A stretch of DNA of 64,000 nt from Allium sativum (taxonomy: Eukaryota; Streptophyta; Magnoliopsida; Asparagales; Amaryllidaceae), in the NCBI GenBank assembly GCA_030737875.1, contig CM060915.1, positions 633,642,786 to 633,706,785 on the forward strand. Direction: 5' to 3'. The translations under genes were made by a program, and so were the position numbers. Positions 46,416 through 60,164 of the stretch are shown here, in pieces; position 1 is the stretch's first letter, and each line of letters opens with the position of its first letter. The notes beneath the pieces were generated by a model, which saw only the letters and a list, made by a program, of their open reading frames with translations, ran no database searches and had not been told where the DNA came from.

Positions 46416-47776
46416 TCAAATCAAATTTAAAAACGAATATAATCGATATAAATATCGTTCGCGTCAAAATGGCGCATCTCTAATCAACACGGCTTTATAT
46501 ATTTCAATAAATTTGTTATTCTATTCAACAAATGAATATTTATTCTATTCAATATGTGAATCTATATTTTTGTCAACACACGACTAATCTCAACGAATGA
46601 GTACTGTCCACGTGTGACTATTTTTGTTATTTACTATATTTTATGAAAATTAAGGTATCTATCGTTTGATATTAAATCAGACTCCAACTGTAAATTAGTA
46701 AGAGAACGATTCCCTGAATATTAACCCCGAAGGCCGAAACCAACATCAGATCAATATCCAGGAGACCACTCATCTTATCTATTTTCCAGTTAGTTTCTAA
46801 TTTCAAATATGATAAAGATGTAAATTTTATTGTTAAAATATTTCGTTCAACACATGACTAATCTCAACGGATGAGTACTGTCAACACATGAACCTTTATT
46901 TTATAATATTCTTTATCTTCTAAATTGGAATGAGGCCCAATCAATTACCATATAAAGTTAATTATATGGATTCCATACAACACATGTATATAATAGCAAC
47001 GATAAACAATCGACCATCATCCAAAGTGCACTACACCGTATAAGCATCAAATATAGATATCTAACGCTTATAACAGCCTGTCAATCAATCGATCGACATA
47101 TAACTAATTATTGGGATTAGTGTATGCCGTATTTTATCCCAATACCCGTGTGGGCTTTCAAACAATCAAACACAGATTTTATTTGTGCAGTTGGGCGATG
47201 TGTAAAATTTATCGTCCCAATCAATGTCCTTCAAATAGGTGTACATAAACAAACCGTTCGGTTTGTAAATGAATATTTATTTATTCACATTCACGTTAAA
47301 AATTATATTTTTAACGATAAAATATTTTGTTTTAACACATGAATTTTTATTCAGTTCATTTACAAAATAAAAATGATATTTGTATTTTTCTAACTTATTT
47401 TAGAAAATTTCGGCGGCATAACGGCACGATACTAGAAACGGGACAAGGCCTAGCCTTATCCCCGGTCTAGTGAAGGCCCACGCCATTCACACATCAATCA
47501 AATCAATTTCATTTCACCAAACAATTCAATTCAGACCAAATAATCTAACCAACTACACAACCAAACAATTAAACAAACAAGCCATCCATGGTCTGTGGAT
47601 GACGGGTGTCGGGTGCTGCTAAGCACCGTCTGCATCCTAGTATATATATAACTAGAAAAAGAAATTGAAGAGTGAGAAGTTCTCACCGATAGCTATCCAA
47701 TCCCATGACTCTTCATTTAGAGAAATCTTCATCGTTCTCGCCTTTTTTCACTTTCGTCGTCCGTAGCCACTACATA

Positions 47777-48095
47777 TATAAAAATCGAATTTTTACTTCG
47801 CTATTCAATATATGAAAATTGAATTTTTATGTTGCTATTCACTATATAAAAATCGAATTTTTACTTCGCTATTCAATATATAAAAATCGAATTTTTACTT
47901 CGCTATTCAATATTTAAAAATCGAATTTTTACTACGCTATTCAATATATAAAAATCGAATTTTTACTTCGCTATTCAATATATGAAAATCGAATTTTTAC
48001 TTCGCTATTCAATATATAAAAATCTCGCCTTTTTAAATATAAAGATTTCGCCTTTTCAAATATAAAGATTTCGCCTTTTCAAATATAAAGATTTA
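47777..48095. repeat. 34-bp array (7 copies) followed by 23-bp array (3 copies)
   Basis: The 34-bp unit is AAAAATCGAATTTTTACTTC plus GCTATTCAATATAT. The 23-bp unit is TCGCCTTTTCAAATATAAAG plus ATT. The paired LTR (61816-62150) has 7 and 4 copies. Confidence 0.88.
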
Positions 48096-48572
48096 ATTTT
48101 TATTTCATCATATATAAAATAAAAATCAGATTTTTATTATCTATATTATATAAAAATCATATTTTTATTCTTCTACTAATGTAAAAATCATATTTTTATT
48201 CTTTGTATAATATAAAAATTATATCTTTAACCTTTCTATATAATAAAAATTCGATCTTTCTACTATTCAAAATTTGAACTTTCCTTTGTTAAAGTTTCAA
48301 ACTTTCCTATTTTAAAAATTCAAACTTTAACATCGTAATAATCAAATCCTTTATCCCATAAAAAATCATAACTTCAAACCCCTAAAAATCAGATCTTTAT
48401 CACACTAAAAATCGAATCTTTATAAATTAAAAATCAATTCTTTTTAACTCTTTTTATATAATAAAAATAAACTGATTTTTTCCTATGCTATAAAATAGAA
48501 AAATTGATTTTCTATATAATAAAAATCAGAATTCAAACCGTGCTTTTTATTTAAATAAACTAGGAAGGAAAA

Positions 48573-49040
48573 ACTCACATAATTAGGGTCTCGAGTGGTC
48601 TGAAACGTGGTGGCTCGACTGGAGGACTGCGGGGGGAGCAAGAAGCGACGCAGCCGGTTCAGAAGGGGGGAAATCGAGTTTGGGGCATCGGAGAAAAGGG
48701 GAAGTCTCCAGAGGGGGTGCGGGTCTGGGGGATGCAGTGGAGGTCTCGTGGCGGCGGAGGGTTGGGGGTGTTCGGTGGCCAGGGCTTGCGGTGGTCTTCT
48801 CGAGGAGGGACAAACGGAGAAGGGGGGCGTGGCTAGAGGAGGATCGGCGGAGCTTGGAGGGAGAGGAGGGGTCGGAGATGGAGGCGGCGTCGTGGGTGAG
48901 GGGGTCGCGATGAGAGGAGGTGAAGGGCGGCTGCGATGGATCATTTTTTTTTCTTTTCTGAAATTATTTCGAAGGGGGGGGGGCAGATAAAGGAAGGAGA
49001 GAGAGAGAGAGGAAGTTAATTATTTTATGTTATTTGATTT
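48573..49040 (-). promoter_or_regulatory. LTR promoter, GC-rich leader exon with open frame, consensus donor
   Basis: On the - strand, an A/T tract (about 49040-49017) and a TCTCTCTC/C10 pyrimidine patch precede ATG at 48944. A 122-codon proline/serine/arginine-rich frame (MIHRSRPSPPL...) runs to TTAT|GTGAGT at 48579/48578, exactly between codons. No known domain is seen; such composition is also usual for plant 5' untranslated exons. The equivalent at 63007 has a frameshift. Whether it is translated is unknown. Confidence 0.5.
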
Positions 49041-50574
49041 CTAAAAGTTTGACTTTTGCATATGACCTCTAAATGAGGCCCACCGCCTGTCGTCCATAGC
49101 TAATTACCCCAATTCCGAACACAATGGGATATGTCTCGTAGGCTGATTCGATCATTTCGATCAGTTTCCGTTAAAATCAACATATAACTCTATATATTGA
49201 ATTTGAACGTGCATTTCAATTTACCGGGGTTACATACGAGCTCGAAAAATTCCAGAAAAATATTTTCTAGCTTCGTATTGACGATACTATCCTAATAAAA
49301 CTAGTTTCGTCAAATTCTGAGACCGTTTGAAAAATGGCCAATTTCCAGTCGATTAAAATCAACTGAAACTGGTCAAACGCGTTTTCCCCTGCCACGCTCA
49401 CATATTGAATCAGAAAATTATGAAAATTGGAATCTAACAATAATTTGACACTGCGGATCCAATAAAAGTGGTTTCGTCGAAATCCGAGGTCGTTTGCAAA
49501 ATTCCCATTTTTAAGGGCCTGAATTACATAGCGACTATTCAGAATTTTCAACTGGACATATCTTTTGATTCCCGCTATGAAATCTCGATTTTTCGGATTC
49601 GTTGGAAAGATATTCTCAATTAGATCCCATTATTTTTTGTTTCACTAAAATCCGGTTTGTTTTGCACCCGGTACATTCAATTGAAGTTTGAAATCGAATT
49701 ATCGAACTACCGCGCCATTTTCAGTTCTATTTATAATTTAAAATAAATATTTATATTCTAACGACGACGTATATACTATATACGTTCGAATTATATTCAA
49801 AATAAATTTCTCATCGATATTATTTAAAATAATCTATTTTAAAAATTCAAAATTCATTAAAATTGCCAAAATAAAATTTTTAAACTGGCCCAGATTTTCG
49901 GGTTGTTACAATCTCCCCCACTTAAAACTTTTCGTCCCCGAAAAGGAACAAAGTCGAAAGTGGTTTGATTAATCAACTTTACGTTCGATCTGGCTCTCAT
50001 TCTCCAACTTTTCAGTTTCTGAGAATTTTCAAATTTTCAAAAATTTGAACACCCTAAATTTTCGAAAAATTTCGCCATAACCTCCCCTGCTCCGGGAGCC
50101 ACGGGAAAATCCCGAAATTGCCATATAGGCCTTCTGATCTCAAAAAGAAAAAGAAAAATCCAAGCGGCTAGCCAATAGGCTCATAAAATCATCATCACCC
50201 AAACAAAACAGTAAATTATGTAGTAAACATGTACCTATTTGTCGGGCAAACAAATTTTATTCTTCGGCCCTAGCCTCCTTGCTATGACCTGTTCAATGGA
50301 TATACATGTATATGCAAGCAAATACGACTAATTTTCAATACAGTTCAATATTTGATTCTTTTAGGCATAATGATTCAAAATTATCAAACAAATAGACAAA
50401 CAACACAAACATCAATCAATTAGTGGATTAATGTTTCAAATTCATAATTTTGATATATATACAAAAATCATATTTTTGATGCCAAATCACAACAATAAAT
50501 CTATGTAAGTTTTGGTTCTCACACCAGTCTAATGGAAATATATAGATATCACACCTTCAAAACACGAACATAAA

Positions 50575-50606
50575 TACTGATGATGTCATGACAATTATCA
50601 GTACCA
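50575..50606 (-). promoter_or_regulatory. Stem-loop with palindromic loop, equivalent to 2495-2521
   Basis: TACTGAT (50575-50581) pairs with ATCAGTA (50600-50606). The 18-nt loop contains the 10-nt palindrome TGTCATGACA (50587-50596). Stem and palindrome sequences both differ from the + strand copy, while pairing and self-complementarity are kept. Confidence 0.55.
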
Positions 50607-50928
50607 TCTCCGGGCGACTAGAACGTGATTCTATATCTATCCAGTATATTAAAACTTCGAATATACGTTCATGACGCGTATATGCAAAATCTTTATATAT
50701 TGGATTGTCCAAGTTCAATACAAATAAAATATTCAAATACGTTTAAAATGGTTTAAATTTTCAAAACAAAATTGTTTTCATTCGAAAAACATACTCTTCA
50801 CACTCGTTCTAGGATACTACTGATCCTATTTCTAACGAGTCATACTAATTGGATATTACTAATCCAATATCTGATGAATTCTTTCGTATGGTTCTAATGT
50901 GTCGTGTTCTCGAGCTCTGTAAACCAAA

Positions 50929-50940
50929 GCTCTGATACCA
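50929..50940 (-). other. Primer binding site, tRNA-Met type
   Basis: TGGTATCAGAGC on the - strand, two bases from the LTR end at 50943. Confidence 0.95.
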
Positions 50941-50942
50941 AA

Positions 50943-51327
50943 TGTGACGGCTAGGAATTTCGCTCGAACCGAATCAGTCGTTAAACCGGTCTAGACCGTT
51001 CGAAACCCCTGATCGTTTTAGAACAGGACAAATCAGAACACACAGAAGAACATTTCATTGTATATTACAACAATTCCATCAGATACAAGAATATACAGAG
51101 TATAAATGAATAAATTACATTCGATAAATATCAGAGATTACAATAAATTACATAGCAGCGGAAAATAATACAAAGCACAACTGAAGGTGATACACGGATA
51201 CAGAGCTTTCCGGATATCATTCCAGCTGTAAACCAGGATCCTGTGAATATAAATCTGCAAAACCAAAACTACTCGCTGCCCATGTCGAAAATAGGGGCAC
51301 CCAGAGTTTAGGTTAAAACAATAAACT
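50943..51327 (-). repeat. Right LTR of the - strand array, terminal part
   Basis: This is the - strand 3' end of the LTR (...GCCGTCACA at 50943), nearly identical to 43176-43553. It is split at 51327 by a solo LTR and continues from 57599. Confidence 0.92.
51323..51327 (+). repeat. Target site duplication, left (AAACT)
   Basis: AAACT is repeated at 57594-57598. Removing the insertion gives ATAAACTCCAGGTCAG, which is seen uninterrupted at 51678. Confidence 0.95.
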
Positions 51328-54269
51328 TGTAAGGACCCGTAACTTCCCCGTGAAGGAAAGCACGATTACTTTGAGAACAAAACACAAAAGGACGCAGACG
51401 GAAGAACATTTCATTGCTATTACAACAATTCCATCAGATACAAGAATATACAGAGTATAATTGAATAAATTACATTCGATAAATATCAGAGATTACAATA
51501 AATTACATAGCAGCGGAAAATAATACAAAAGCACAACTAGAAGTGATACACGGATACAGAGCTTTCCGAGCATCGTTCCAGCTGTAAATCAGGACCCTGT
51601 GAATATAAATCTGCAAAACCAAAACTACTAGCTGCCCGTGCGGAAAATAGGGGCACCCAGAGTTTAGGTTAAAACAATAAACTCCAGGTCAGTCATGTGA
51701 CTGGTGTGAGAACTAAAACAGTTATTAATCTTTATTTTTAAAGTTAGGTAAATCAAGGGACCACGCCGTATAACACGGAACGGGTTTCCTCCCAAGAATA
51801 CCAGTGCATAAAACAAACAGCGCAATGCTAAATAAAGAAAAATGAAGCTGTTATAAGACCCAGGTCCCATCACACAATGCAACGCAAGCCGGAGGATAGG
51901 GTTTTTACCTTATAACAGCCAAAGCATGCTTGATACGTTTAAAACACATTATTTGATACTATTATATGTGTATAGTGTCAAAACAATTTCAATCATAAAT
52001 ATCAATCATAGGCGGCATGAATGACCCATACCACTATGTCGCCATACTAGGTTCTACAAATAAAACCGAAGCACACGTATTGGAAATTGGATTCCATCAT
52101 GAGTCGAGGCAAGGGGCAAGCTCCTCTCCGCGTTCGAGACACTCTAGCAAATGCCTCGGGACCGCACACAGCAATCCCCTGGATCCTCCAAGGCCGGTCC
52201 TCTCTTACTTTTGAGGATTGGCAATTCCTGAACACACGTTTCCCGGTCCTTACAGACCTATATCCGAGGCGCCTCGTATCCAACAACCACACAGGTGAAA
52301 AGTATATAAATGTCAGGGCTGGTAGGTCACTGACACCACCCTAGCTAGAAAGAAACGTCGTGCACTCCTTGGGTCCGTATCCCGTTTTTGACTCATACCG
52401 AGGTGTGAGGCTCGCGAATTCACGTTATACACAAAGCTACGCCACACAGGCCGTGCTTTGATCATCAACCACAAGACTTTGCTTTTCAACAGAAGCCTTG
52501 ATCAATTGCCACTTACGCATGCCACATTGGCAATTCACTCCATGCGACTGATGTCCATCGATATACAACCTCTGAGCTCGTACGTCTCAGAGAAGGGCGT
52601 TAAGCAAGAGAATAAATTCTCCGCCGCCAAACAGATGTATATTTAATAGAGATCAATCAACACAGAATAAAATCCAATGTCAGACACATAATCCATTTAC
52701 AAGTTCGTTCTGGGTCTGAACGAAACCGGAGGCACTTTCCTCGCATATCCATCCATCTCCAAGTACGTCTGGACGATCACCAACTGATTCCCTCATCCTG
52801 GGTGTACAGCCCAATCAAGATCATCAGTAATCACCCAAACAATGTGAAGACTTCCGGTCTTCAACCACCGTCTTCATCTTCGACATCTCGTCGAATCGGT
52901 TATTCAGAATGGGTATAAACCCGGCCTTTCTGAATAACCCACGTATGTAATAAACGAATGTTACACAAACACAACAAACGCCTCATTCCAATTCAGAATA
53001 TTCTTTTATTCACCAAAATCACATTCTTAGGGAAAGGTTCCCATTAATTTTATCCAAGATAAATTCTTCTAAATTTATTCTTTAATCTTCCTTTGGATAT
53101 CATTTCTAACTAGTCGGGATTAGCGAACCACACCGAAGTAATTATTTGTTTTATTTCCCAATCCCAACCTATATATCCCATGGAGCAAAACTGGTGATAC
53201 TCCATATCTAACACCACGGTGTTATCGGTAAAATTAATTACCATTTCACGTTCAAATCTAATTAAAGATTTAACTATCGCTTTGGAGCAAAACTGGTGAT
53301 ACTCCACTCTCGATCACTTTTCAGATTTGATAATTTAAATTATCAATTCACTTTTTTAATCTAATTAAACATTCATTAAAACTCCACTTAGTTTTAATCT
53401 TTTCAAAAATCAACATCTTGCCTTTAACTGGGTTAAAGAACCAATGTCATCTAAAACACGATTCGCGATAAACCAAATCACATTTGATATTAAATACAAG
53501 GCTCTGAATAGAAAATATATCGGCTTATATTCAATATCAAATTCTGAAACCAACAAATATCGTATTGGAAATAACGATATATAATATATCTTTCAAATTC
53601 CCATAACAATATCTGTATAGTCACGAAATCCAACATCGAAATATCCCGAAGATAATTTCGATTCAACTCCAATCCAATCCACGTATTGGGAATATTGATT
53701 ATTTTTAAAATCACTTTCAAATTCAATTTATTTATTTCAAAAATAAATTGATTTTAATTCCAGCTCAAAACTAGTTCATTTCGATAAAAACCTATTTTTA
53801 TCATTTCAAATTTGGAGTTTTTCACCCCAGTTCTTTCCAATTCACATATTATGATTTTACACAAATTGTTGATATTTTTAATAATTTTATCAAGGCCCGT
53901 ACAGTCGATTTCCATCTACGGCCATCGAACTGCACTTACAGCGACCTTTTTCAAATTTGATTTGGACATAACTCCAAATCCAACCGTTAGATTTCAAATT
54001 TCTAATATTCATTGGAAAGCTCTTTTCGATACGAACCCAACGGTTCCGATTTTAGGAGAATCCGACGGTCGGATCTCCCGCAATGTCAATTCGAAGTCAA
54101 TGGTCGAAATCCACGAACTGCCGCGGCGCGGCGCGTTCTATTCAGGCCATTATATATATATAATATATATATTATATATATTTCGTCGATTTCCTTTTAA
54201 AACGTATTTTATAAATCGTTTTAAATTCGTTTTCAAAACCATTTCAACACTGCATTCAATTTCAAATCA

Positions 54270-54430
54270 ATTTGATTTCAATTCAATTCAAATTCTAATT
54301 CGTTTCAATTCAACTCAATTTGAATTCATTTTTATTCAATTCGAATTCAAATTCACTTTCTATTCAATTCGAATCGAATTCATTTACTATTCGATTCGAA
54401 TTCATTTCAAATTGATTCAATAAAATTTCA
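54270..54430. repeat. Degenerate TTCAATTCGAATTC-type repeats
   Basis: Related to the 27-bp arrays of the sister LTRs but without clean periodicity. The frame at 53812-54423 reads through it and is not considered a gene. Confidence 0.55.
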
Positions 54431-56332
54431 ATTTGAATGTTTAATCTAATTTAATTTGAATTTCATTTCAAAATATTTAATTTTGAAATCACTTTTCAAT
54501 ATTCATTATACAACGAATAAAATCGATATAAATATCGTTCGCGTCAAAATAACGCATCTCTAATCAACACGGCTTTATATTTTTCAAAACTTCTTTATTC
54601 TATCTAACAAATGAATATTTATCCCATTCAACACATGAATCTATATTTCTTTCAACTCACGACTAATCTCAACACATGAGTACTGTCAACACATCACTAT
54701 TTTTGCTATGTAAAATATTTTATAAAACTATGGTATCTATTGTTTGATTTTAATTAGACTTCTACTGAGAAGTAGTTCTAATTTTAAATATGATGAAGAT
54801 GTGAATTTTATTATCAAAATATTTTACTCAACACACGAATATTTTCAACACATGAACATCGTCAACACATGACTATTTTTATATTCAACACATGAATTTT
54901 CTTTTCTAATATTCATTATTTTCCCGATTGGAATGAGGCCCAATCAATCACCATATAACGTTAATTATATGGATTCCATACAACACATGTATATAATAGC
55001 ATTGAAAAATAGTCAACCATCAACCAAAGTGCACTACACTGTATAAGCATCAAATATAGATATCTTACGCTTATAACAGCATGTCAATCAATCGATCGAC
55101 ATATTTAATCAATCAGGATGAGTGAACTTCAAATTTCATCCCAACACCCGTGTGGGGTTTCAAACAATCAAACACAGATTTTATTTGTGCAGTTGGGCGA
55201 TGTGTAAAATTTATCCTCCCAATCAATGTCCTTCAAATAGGTGTACATAAACAAACCGTCCGGTTTGTAAATGAATATTTTATTTTATTCACTTCCACGT
55301 TAAAAATTATATTTTTAACGATAAAATATTCTATTTCAACACATGAATTTCTATTCATTTCATTTACACAATAAAAATGATATTTTTATTTTTCTAACAT
55401 ATTTTGGGAAATTTCGGCGGCATAACGGCACGATACTAGAAACGGGACGAGGCCTAGCCTTATCCCCAGTCTAGTGAAGGCCCACGCCATTCACACATCA
55501 ATCAAATCCATTCCATTTCACCAAACAATTCAATTCAAACCAAATAATCTAACCAACTACACAACCAATCAAACAAGTCCATGGTCTGTGGACGATTGTG
55601 TCGGGTGCTACTAAGCACCGTCTGCATCCTAGTATATATATATAACTGGAAAAGGAGATTTTGAGTGAGAAGTTCTCACCGAATAGCTAAACCAAACGCC
55701 ACGACTCTTCATATGTAGGAAATCTTCGTCGTTTCTTCTTTGGTCACTTTCGTCATTCGTATTCACTACATAAATAAAAATCAAATTTTTTTACTACACA
55801 TTCATATATAGAAAAATCGGATTTTTACTTCGCTATTCAATATATAAAAATCGTATTTTTTTTCCCGCTACATCATATATGTAAAAATCGATTTTTTATC
55901 TTCATAAAAATATTTCAAATATACGATAAAAATCTTGTCGTTACCAATTCACTTTCATTATAAAAATTATATTTTTAGCTTGCTATTCATATGATAAAAA
56001 TCATATTTTTATTTCGTTACTTATATAAAAATTATACTTTTACTTCATTACTTAGATAAAAATTATTTCTTTTGCTTTGTAAAAATCATTTCTTTCTATT
56101 ATTATCCTTCACATAAAAATCACATTTTTATATGATATTCACTAAAATAAAAATCCCATCTTTTCAACGCCCACTTCATATTAAAAATCTCATCTTAATC
56201 ACTAAAAAAAAATCAAGTCTTTTTAGCTATAAAAATCAAAACTTTTATTTATAAAATTCACAATCTTTCATAAATGAAAAGTCCTAACTCTTTATAGGGA
56301 AAAAGAAAACAAAATTAAAGAGAGAGAAAAAA

Positions 56333-56705
56333 ACTTACAGCGGGGGAAAATCGAATTGGAGAGTGGGGGGGGGGCGCTGTTCATCGTCTGTGGTCGGGGA
56401 AGGCTCCAGTCGCCGACGGTGGGGCCAAGGCAGGCTGGGCGGCGCGGTTGTGAGGGTGCGTTGGGGTTGAAGTTGTCGCCGTTCGAAGAGGAGAGAGGAG
56501 AAGGGAAGGAAGGGGGGGTGGCGATTGCCGGGGGCCGGAGGGGAGGCGGAGTGGAGCAGCGACGGTGGGGCGTTGAAGTCGGGGCGGGGCGATTTAGGGT
56601 TCCGTCGCTTTTGATTTGGGAGTGGCGGGTTTTTTTTTTTTTTTTTGACTGAGGGAAAACGTTTGACTAGGGTTAGGAGAATTACTTCCATATATATATA
56701 TATTT
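56333..56705 (-). promoter_or_regulatory. LTR promoter, GC-rich leader and GTAAGT donor of the solo LTR
   Basis: An ATATATATAT run (near 56702-56690) precedes CT-rich, GC-rich sequence ending CCGCT|GTAAGT with the donor at 56338. A frame rich in Pro, Arg and Ser (56691-56335) covers it. The leader sequence does not align with those at 48.6-49.0 kb or 4.15-4.5 kb, although the flanking LTR does. Confidence 0.5.
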
Positions 56706-57593
56706 AATTATATTATTTAATTCTTCAATTATCTGTTTAATGCTCTGATCTCCAAACGAAACCTAATGACTGACGCCCCTAGCTAATTACCCCCATTTCG
56801 AACACAATGGGATATGCCCGGTAAGCCAATTCGATCGTTTCGATCAGTTTCCGTTAAATTTACATTTAAATCACTATATTGAATTTTAAACGTACATTTC
56901 AAATTACCGGGGTCACACACTAACTAGAAAAATTCCCGAAAAATATTTTCTAGCTTCGTATTGACGATACGGTCCTAACAAAACTAGTTTCGTTGAATTC
57001 TGAGACTGTTAGAAAAATGGCTATTTTCCAGTCGATTAAAATCAACTGAAACTGGTCAAACGCGTTTTCCTTTGCCACGCTCACATATTGATTCGAAAAA
57101 TTATGAAAATTGGAACCTAGCAATAATTTGACACTGCGAATCCAACAAAACTGGTTTCGTCGAAATCCGAGGTCGTTTGCAAAATATCCATTTTTAAGGG
57201 CCTGAATTCCATAGCGACTATTCAGAATTTTCAACTGGACATATCTTTTGATTCCCGCTATGAAAATTTGATTTTTCAGTTTCGTTGGAAAGATATTATC
57301 AATTAGATCCTAATGTTTTTGGTTTCACTAAAATCCGGATTGTTTTGCACCCGGTACATTCAATCGAAGTTTGAAATCGAATTATCGAACTACCGCGCCA
57401 TTTTCAATTCTATTTATAATTATATATAATTATTTATATTCTAACGACGACGTATATAAATATATACGTCGAATTCAATTCAAAATAAATTTCTCGTCGA
57501 TTTTATTTAAAATAATTCATTTTAAATATTCAAAATTCGCTAAAATTGCCAAAATAAAAATTTTAAACTGGCCCAGATTTTCGGGTTATTACA

Positions 57594-57598
57594 AAACT
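57594..57598 (+). repeat. Target site duplication, right (AAACT)
   Basis: Second copy of AAACT, directly after the solo LTR end TTATTACA. Confidence 0.95.
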
Positions 57599-60164
57599 CC
57601 AGGTCAGTCATGTGACTGGTGCGAGAACTAAAACAGTTATTTAAAACTTTACTTTAAAAGAGAGTAATTCAAGGGACCATGCCGTATAACACAGAACGGA
57701 TTTCCTCCCAAGAATACAAGTGCATAGAATAAACAGCGCAATGCTTTTTCGAAAAATGAAGCTATTATAAGACCCAGGTCCCATCACACAATGCAACGCA
57801 AGCCGGAGGATAGGGTTTTCCCTTATAATAGCCAAACATGCTTGGTACGTTTAAAACAAATCATTTGATACTATAATAAGTGTATAGTGCCAAAACAATT
57901 TCAATCATAAATATAAATCATAGGCGACATGGGTACCACTATCATGTCGCCATACTAGTTCTACAATTAAAACCGCAATACACGTATTGGAAATTGGATT
58001 TCCGTCATGAGTCGAGGCAAGGGGCAAGCTCCTCTCCGCGTTCGAGACACTCTAGCAAATGCCTCAGGACTACGCACTCTGGGCAATCCTAGATGCTTCA
58101 GGGCCGGTCCTCACTTACGTTAGAGGATTAATTATGCCTGAACACACGTTTCCCGGTCCTTACAGACCTAAAATCGAGGCGCCTCATACAACAACCACAT
58201 AGGTGAAAAGTATATAAATGTCAGGGCTGGTAAGTCACTGACACCACCAAAGCTAGAAAGAAACGTCGTGCTCTCCCTGCAGTCCTTATCCCGTTTTTGA
58301 CTCATACCGAGGTGTGAGGCTCGCGAATTCACGTCATACACAAAGCTACGCCACAAAGGCCGTGCTTTGATCGTCAACCACAAGACTTTGCTTTTCAACA
58401 GAAGCCTTGATCCATGCAACTCAGCATGCCACATAGGCAATTCATGCCATGCGATTGATATCTATCGATATATAACCTCTAAGCTCGTACGTCTCAAAGA
58501 AGGGCGTTAAGCAAGAGAATAAATTCTTCGCCGCCAAACAGATATATATTTAACAGAAATCAATCAACACAGAATAAAATCCAATGTCAGACACACAATC
58601 CATTTACAAGTTCGTTTTGGGTCTGAACGAAACCGGAGGCACTTTCCTCGCATATCCATCGATCTCCAAGTACATCTGGACGACCACCAACTATTTCCAT
58701 CCTCTTGGGTGTACAGCCCAATCAGGATCGTCAGTAATTATCCAAACGATGTGAAGACTTCCGGTCTTCAACCACCGTTTTCATCTTCGACATATCGTCG
58801 AATCGGTTATTCAGAATGGGTATAAACCCGGCCTTTCCGAACAACCTGCGTATATTAAAACAAATGTTACACAAACACAACATACGCCTCCTTCCAATTC
58901 AGAATATTCTTTTATTCACAAAATCACATTCTTAGGGAAAGGTTCCCATTAATTTTATCAAAGATAAATTCTTCTAAATTTATTCTTTAATCTTCCTTTG
59001 GATGTCATTTCAAACCAAATTATGGTTTTCCAAACTAGTCGAGATTAGCGAACCACACCGAAGTAATTATTTATTTTATTTCCCAATCCCAACCTATTCA
59101 TCCCATGAAGCAAAACTGGTAATACTCCATATCTAACACCACGATGTTATCGGTAAAATTATTTACCATTTCACCTTCAAATCTAATTAAAGATTTAACT
59201 ATCGCTTTGGAGCAAAACTGGTGATATTCCATCCTCGCTCACTTTCTAAATTTGATAATTGAACTTATCAATTCACATTTCAATTTAATTGTAGATTCAT
59301 TAAAACTCCTTTTACTGGGTTAAAGAACTAGTGTCATTTAAAACACAGTTCACGAATTCTAATTATTATCGGGTTAAAGAACTAGTGTTATTTAAAACAC
59401 CGTTCACAATAAACCCATGAATCAATTCTATTTAAACCCATTTCAAATACAATTTATTTATTTAACAATAAATGGGTTTTAATTTCTATTCAAAACTAGT
59501 TCATTTTGATAAAAAACTATTTTTACCTTTTCAAATGTGGAGTTTTTCATCCTAATTTTTCCCAAATCATTTCTTGTGATTTTACACTAATTGTTACTAT
59601 TTTTAATAATTTTATCAAGGCCCGTACAGTCGATTTCCTTCAACGGCCATCGAACTGCACTTACAGCGACCTTTTTCGAATTTGATTTGGACGTATCTCC
59701 AAATTCAACCGTTAGATTTTGAATTTTTAATATTCATTAGAAAGCTCTTTTCGATACGAACCCAACGTTCCGGTTTTAGGAGAATCCGACGGTCGGATCT
59801 CCCGTAATGTCCGTTTGAAATAAATGGTCGAAATTCACGAACTACCGCGGTGCGTCGCGTTCCATTCAGGCCATTATATTATATATATAATATATATAAT
59901 ATATATTTCGTCGATTTCTATTTAAAACGAATTTTATAAATAGTTTTGAATTCGTTTCAAAAACAATTTCAACCTTTATTTCAAATTCAAATCAAAATTG
60001 AATTTTCTATTCTAAATCCTTTTTACTTTCATTTCTATTTGATTCAGATTCAAATCGATTTTAATTCGATTCGAATTCATTTCCTTTTTAATTCAATTCA
60101 ATTCGAATTCGTTTTCTTTTCAATTCAATTCAAATTCGTTCTCTATTCAATTCAATTCATTTTC

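Larger units (their letters stand above)
43176..49910 (-). repeat. Large-LTR family, 3' LTR of the - strand array (6.7 kb)
   Basis: On the - strand it starts TGTAACAACCCG at 49910 and ends GCCGTCACA at 43176. In - strand order: upstream part (49910-49040), promoter and GC-rich leader (49040-48573), 23-bp and 34-bp arrays (48095-47777), hairpins (47627-47612), 27-bp array (46415-46140), stem-loop units (45390-45280), then the terminal 2.1 kb. It is close to the LTR at 50943-63962 (about 2% different by eye), more distant from 3190-9289. Confidence 0.93.
49911..50942 (-). other. Non-coding interior of the - strand large-LTR array
   Basis: 1,032 bp, with the same plan as 2154-3189: primer site (50940-50929), CTAGTCGC block (50624-50617), hairpin (50606-50575), tetraloop hairpin (49945-49928) and polypurine tract (49926-49911). 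No frame resembles gag or pol. Confidence 0.88.
51328..57593 (-). mobile_element. Solo LTR, second subfamily of the large-LTR group (6.27 kb)
   Basis: On the - strand it starts TGTAATAACCCG at 57593 and ends ...GGTCCTTACA at 51328, flanked by AAACT. Its body is homologous to the LTR it interrupts, in the same orientation, but it differs in the terminal about 70 bp and in the GC-rich leader. There is no primer site or polypurine tract within it, so it is a solo LTR nested in its own relative. Confidence 0.94.

Noticed and set aside
48607..48990. + strand Gly/Arg-rich frame in the GC-rich LTR segment (and 62669-63023, 56356-56652, 4154-4465 on the - strand)
   Set aside because: Reverse complement of the GC-rich leader; GC-rich DNA lacks stops. 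Not conserved as a protein between copies.
53812..54423. 203-codon + strand frame
   Set aside because: It runs through LTR sequence antisense to the element and into FNSIQ-type repeats; homologous LTRs break it.
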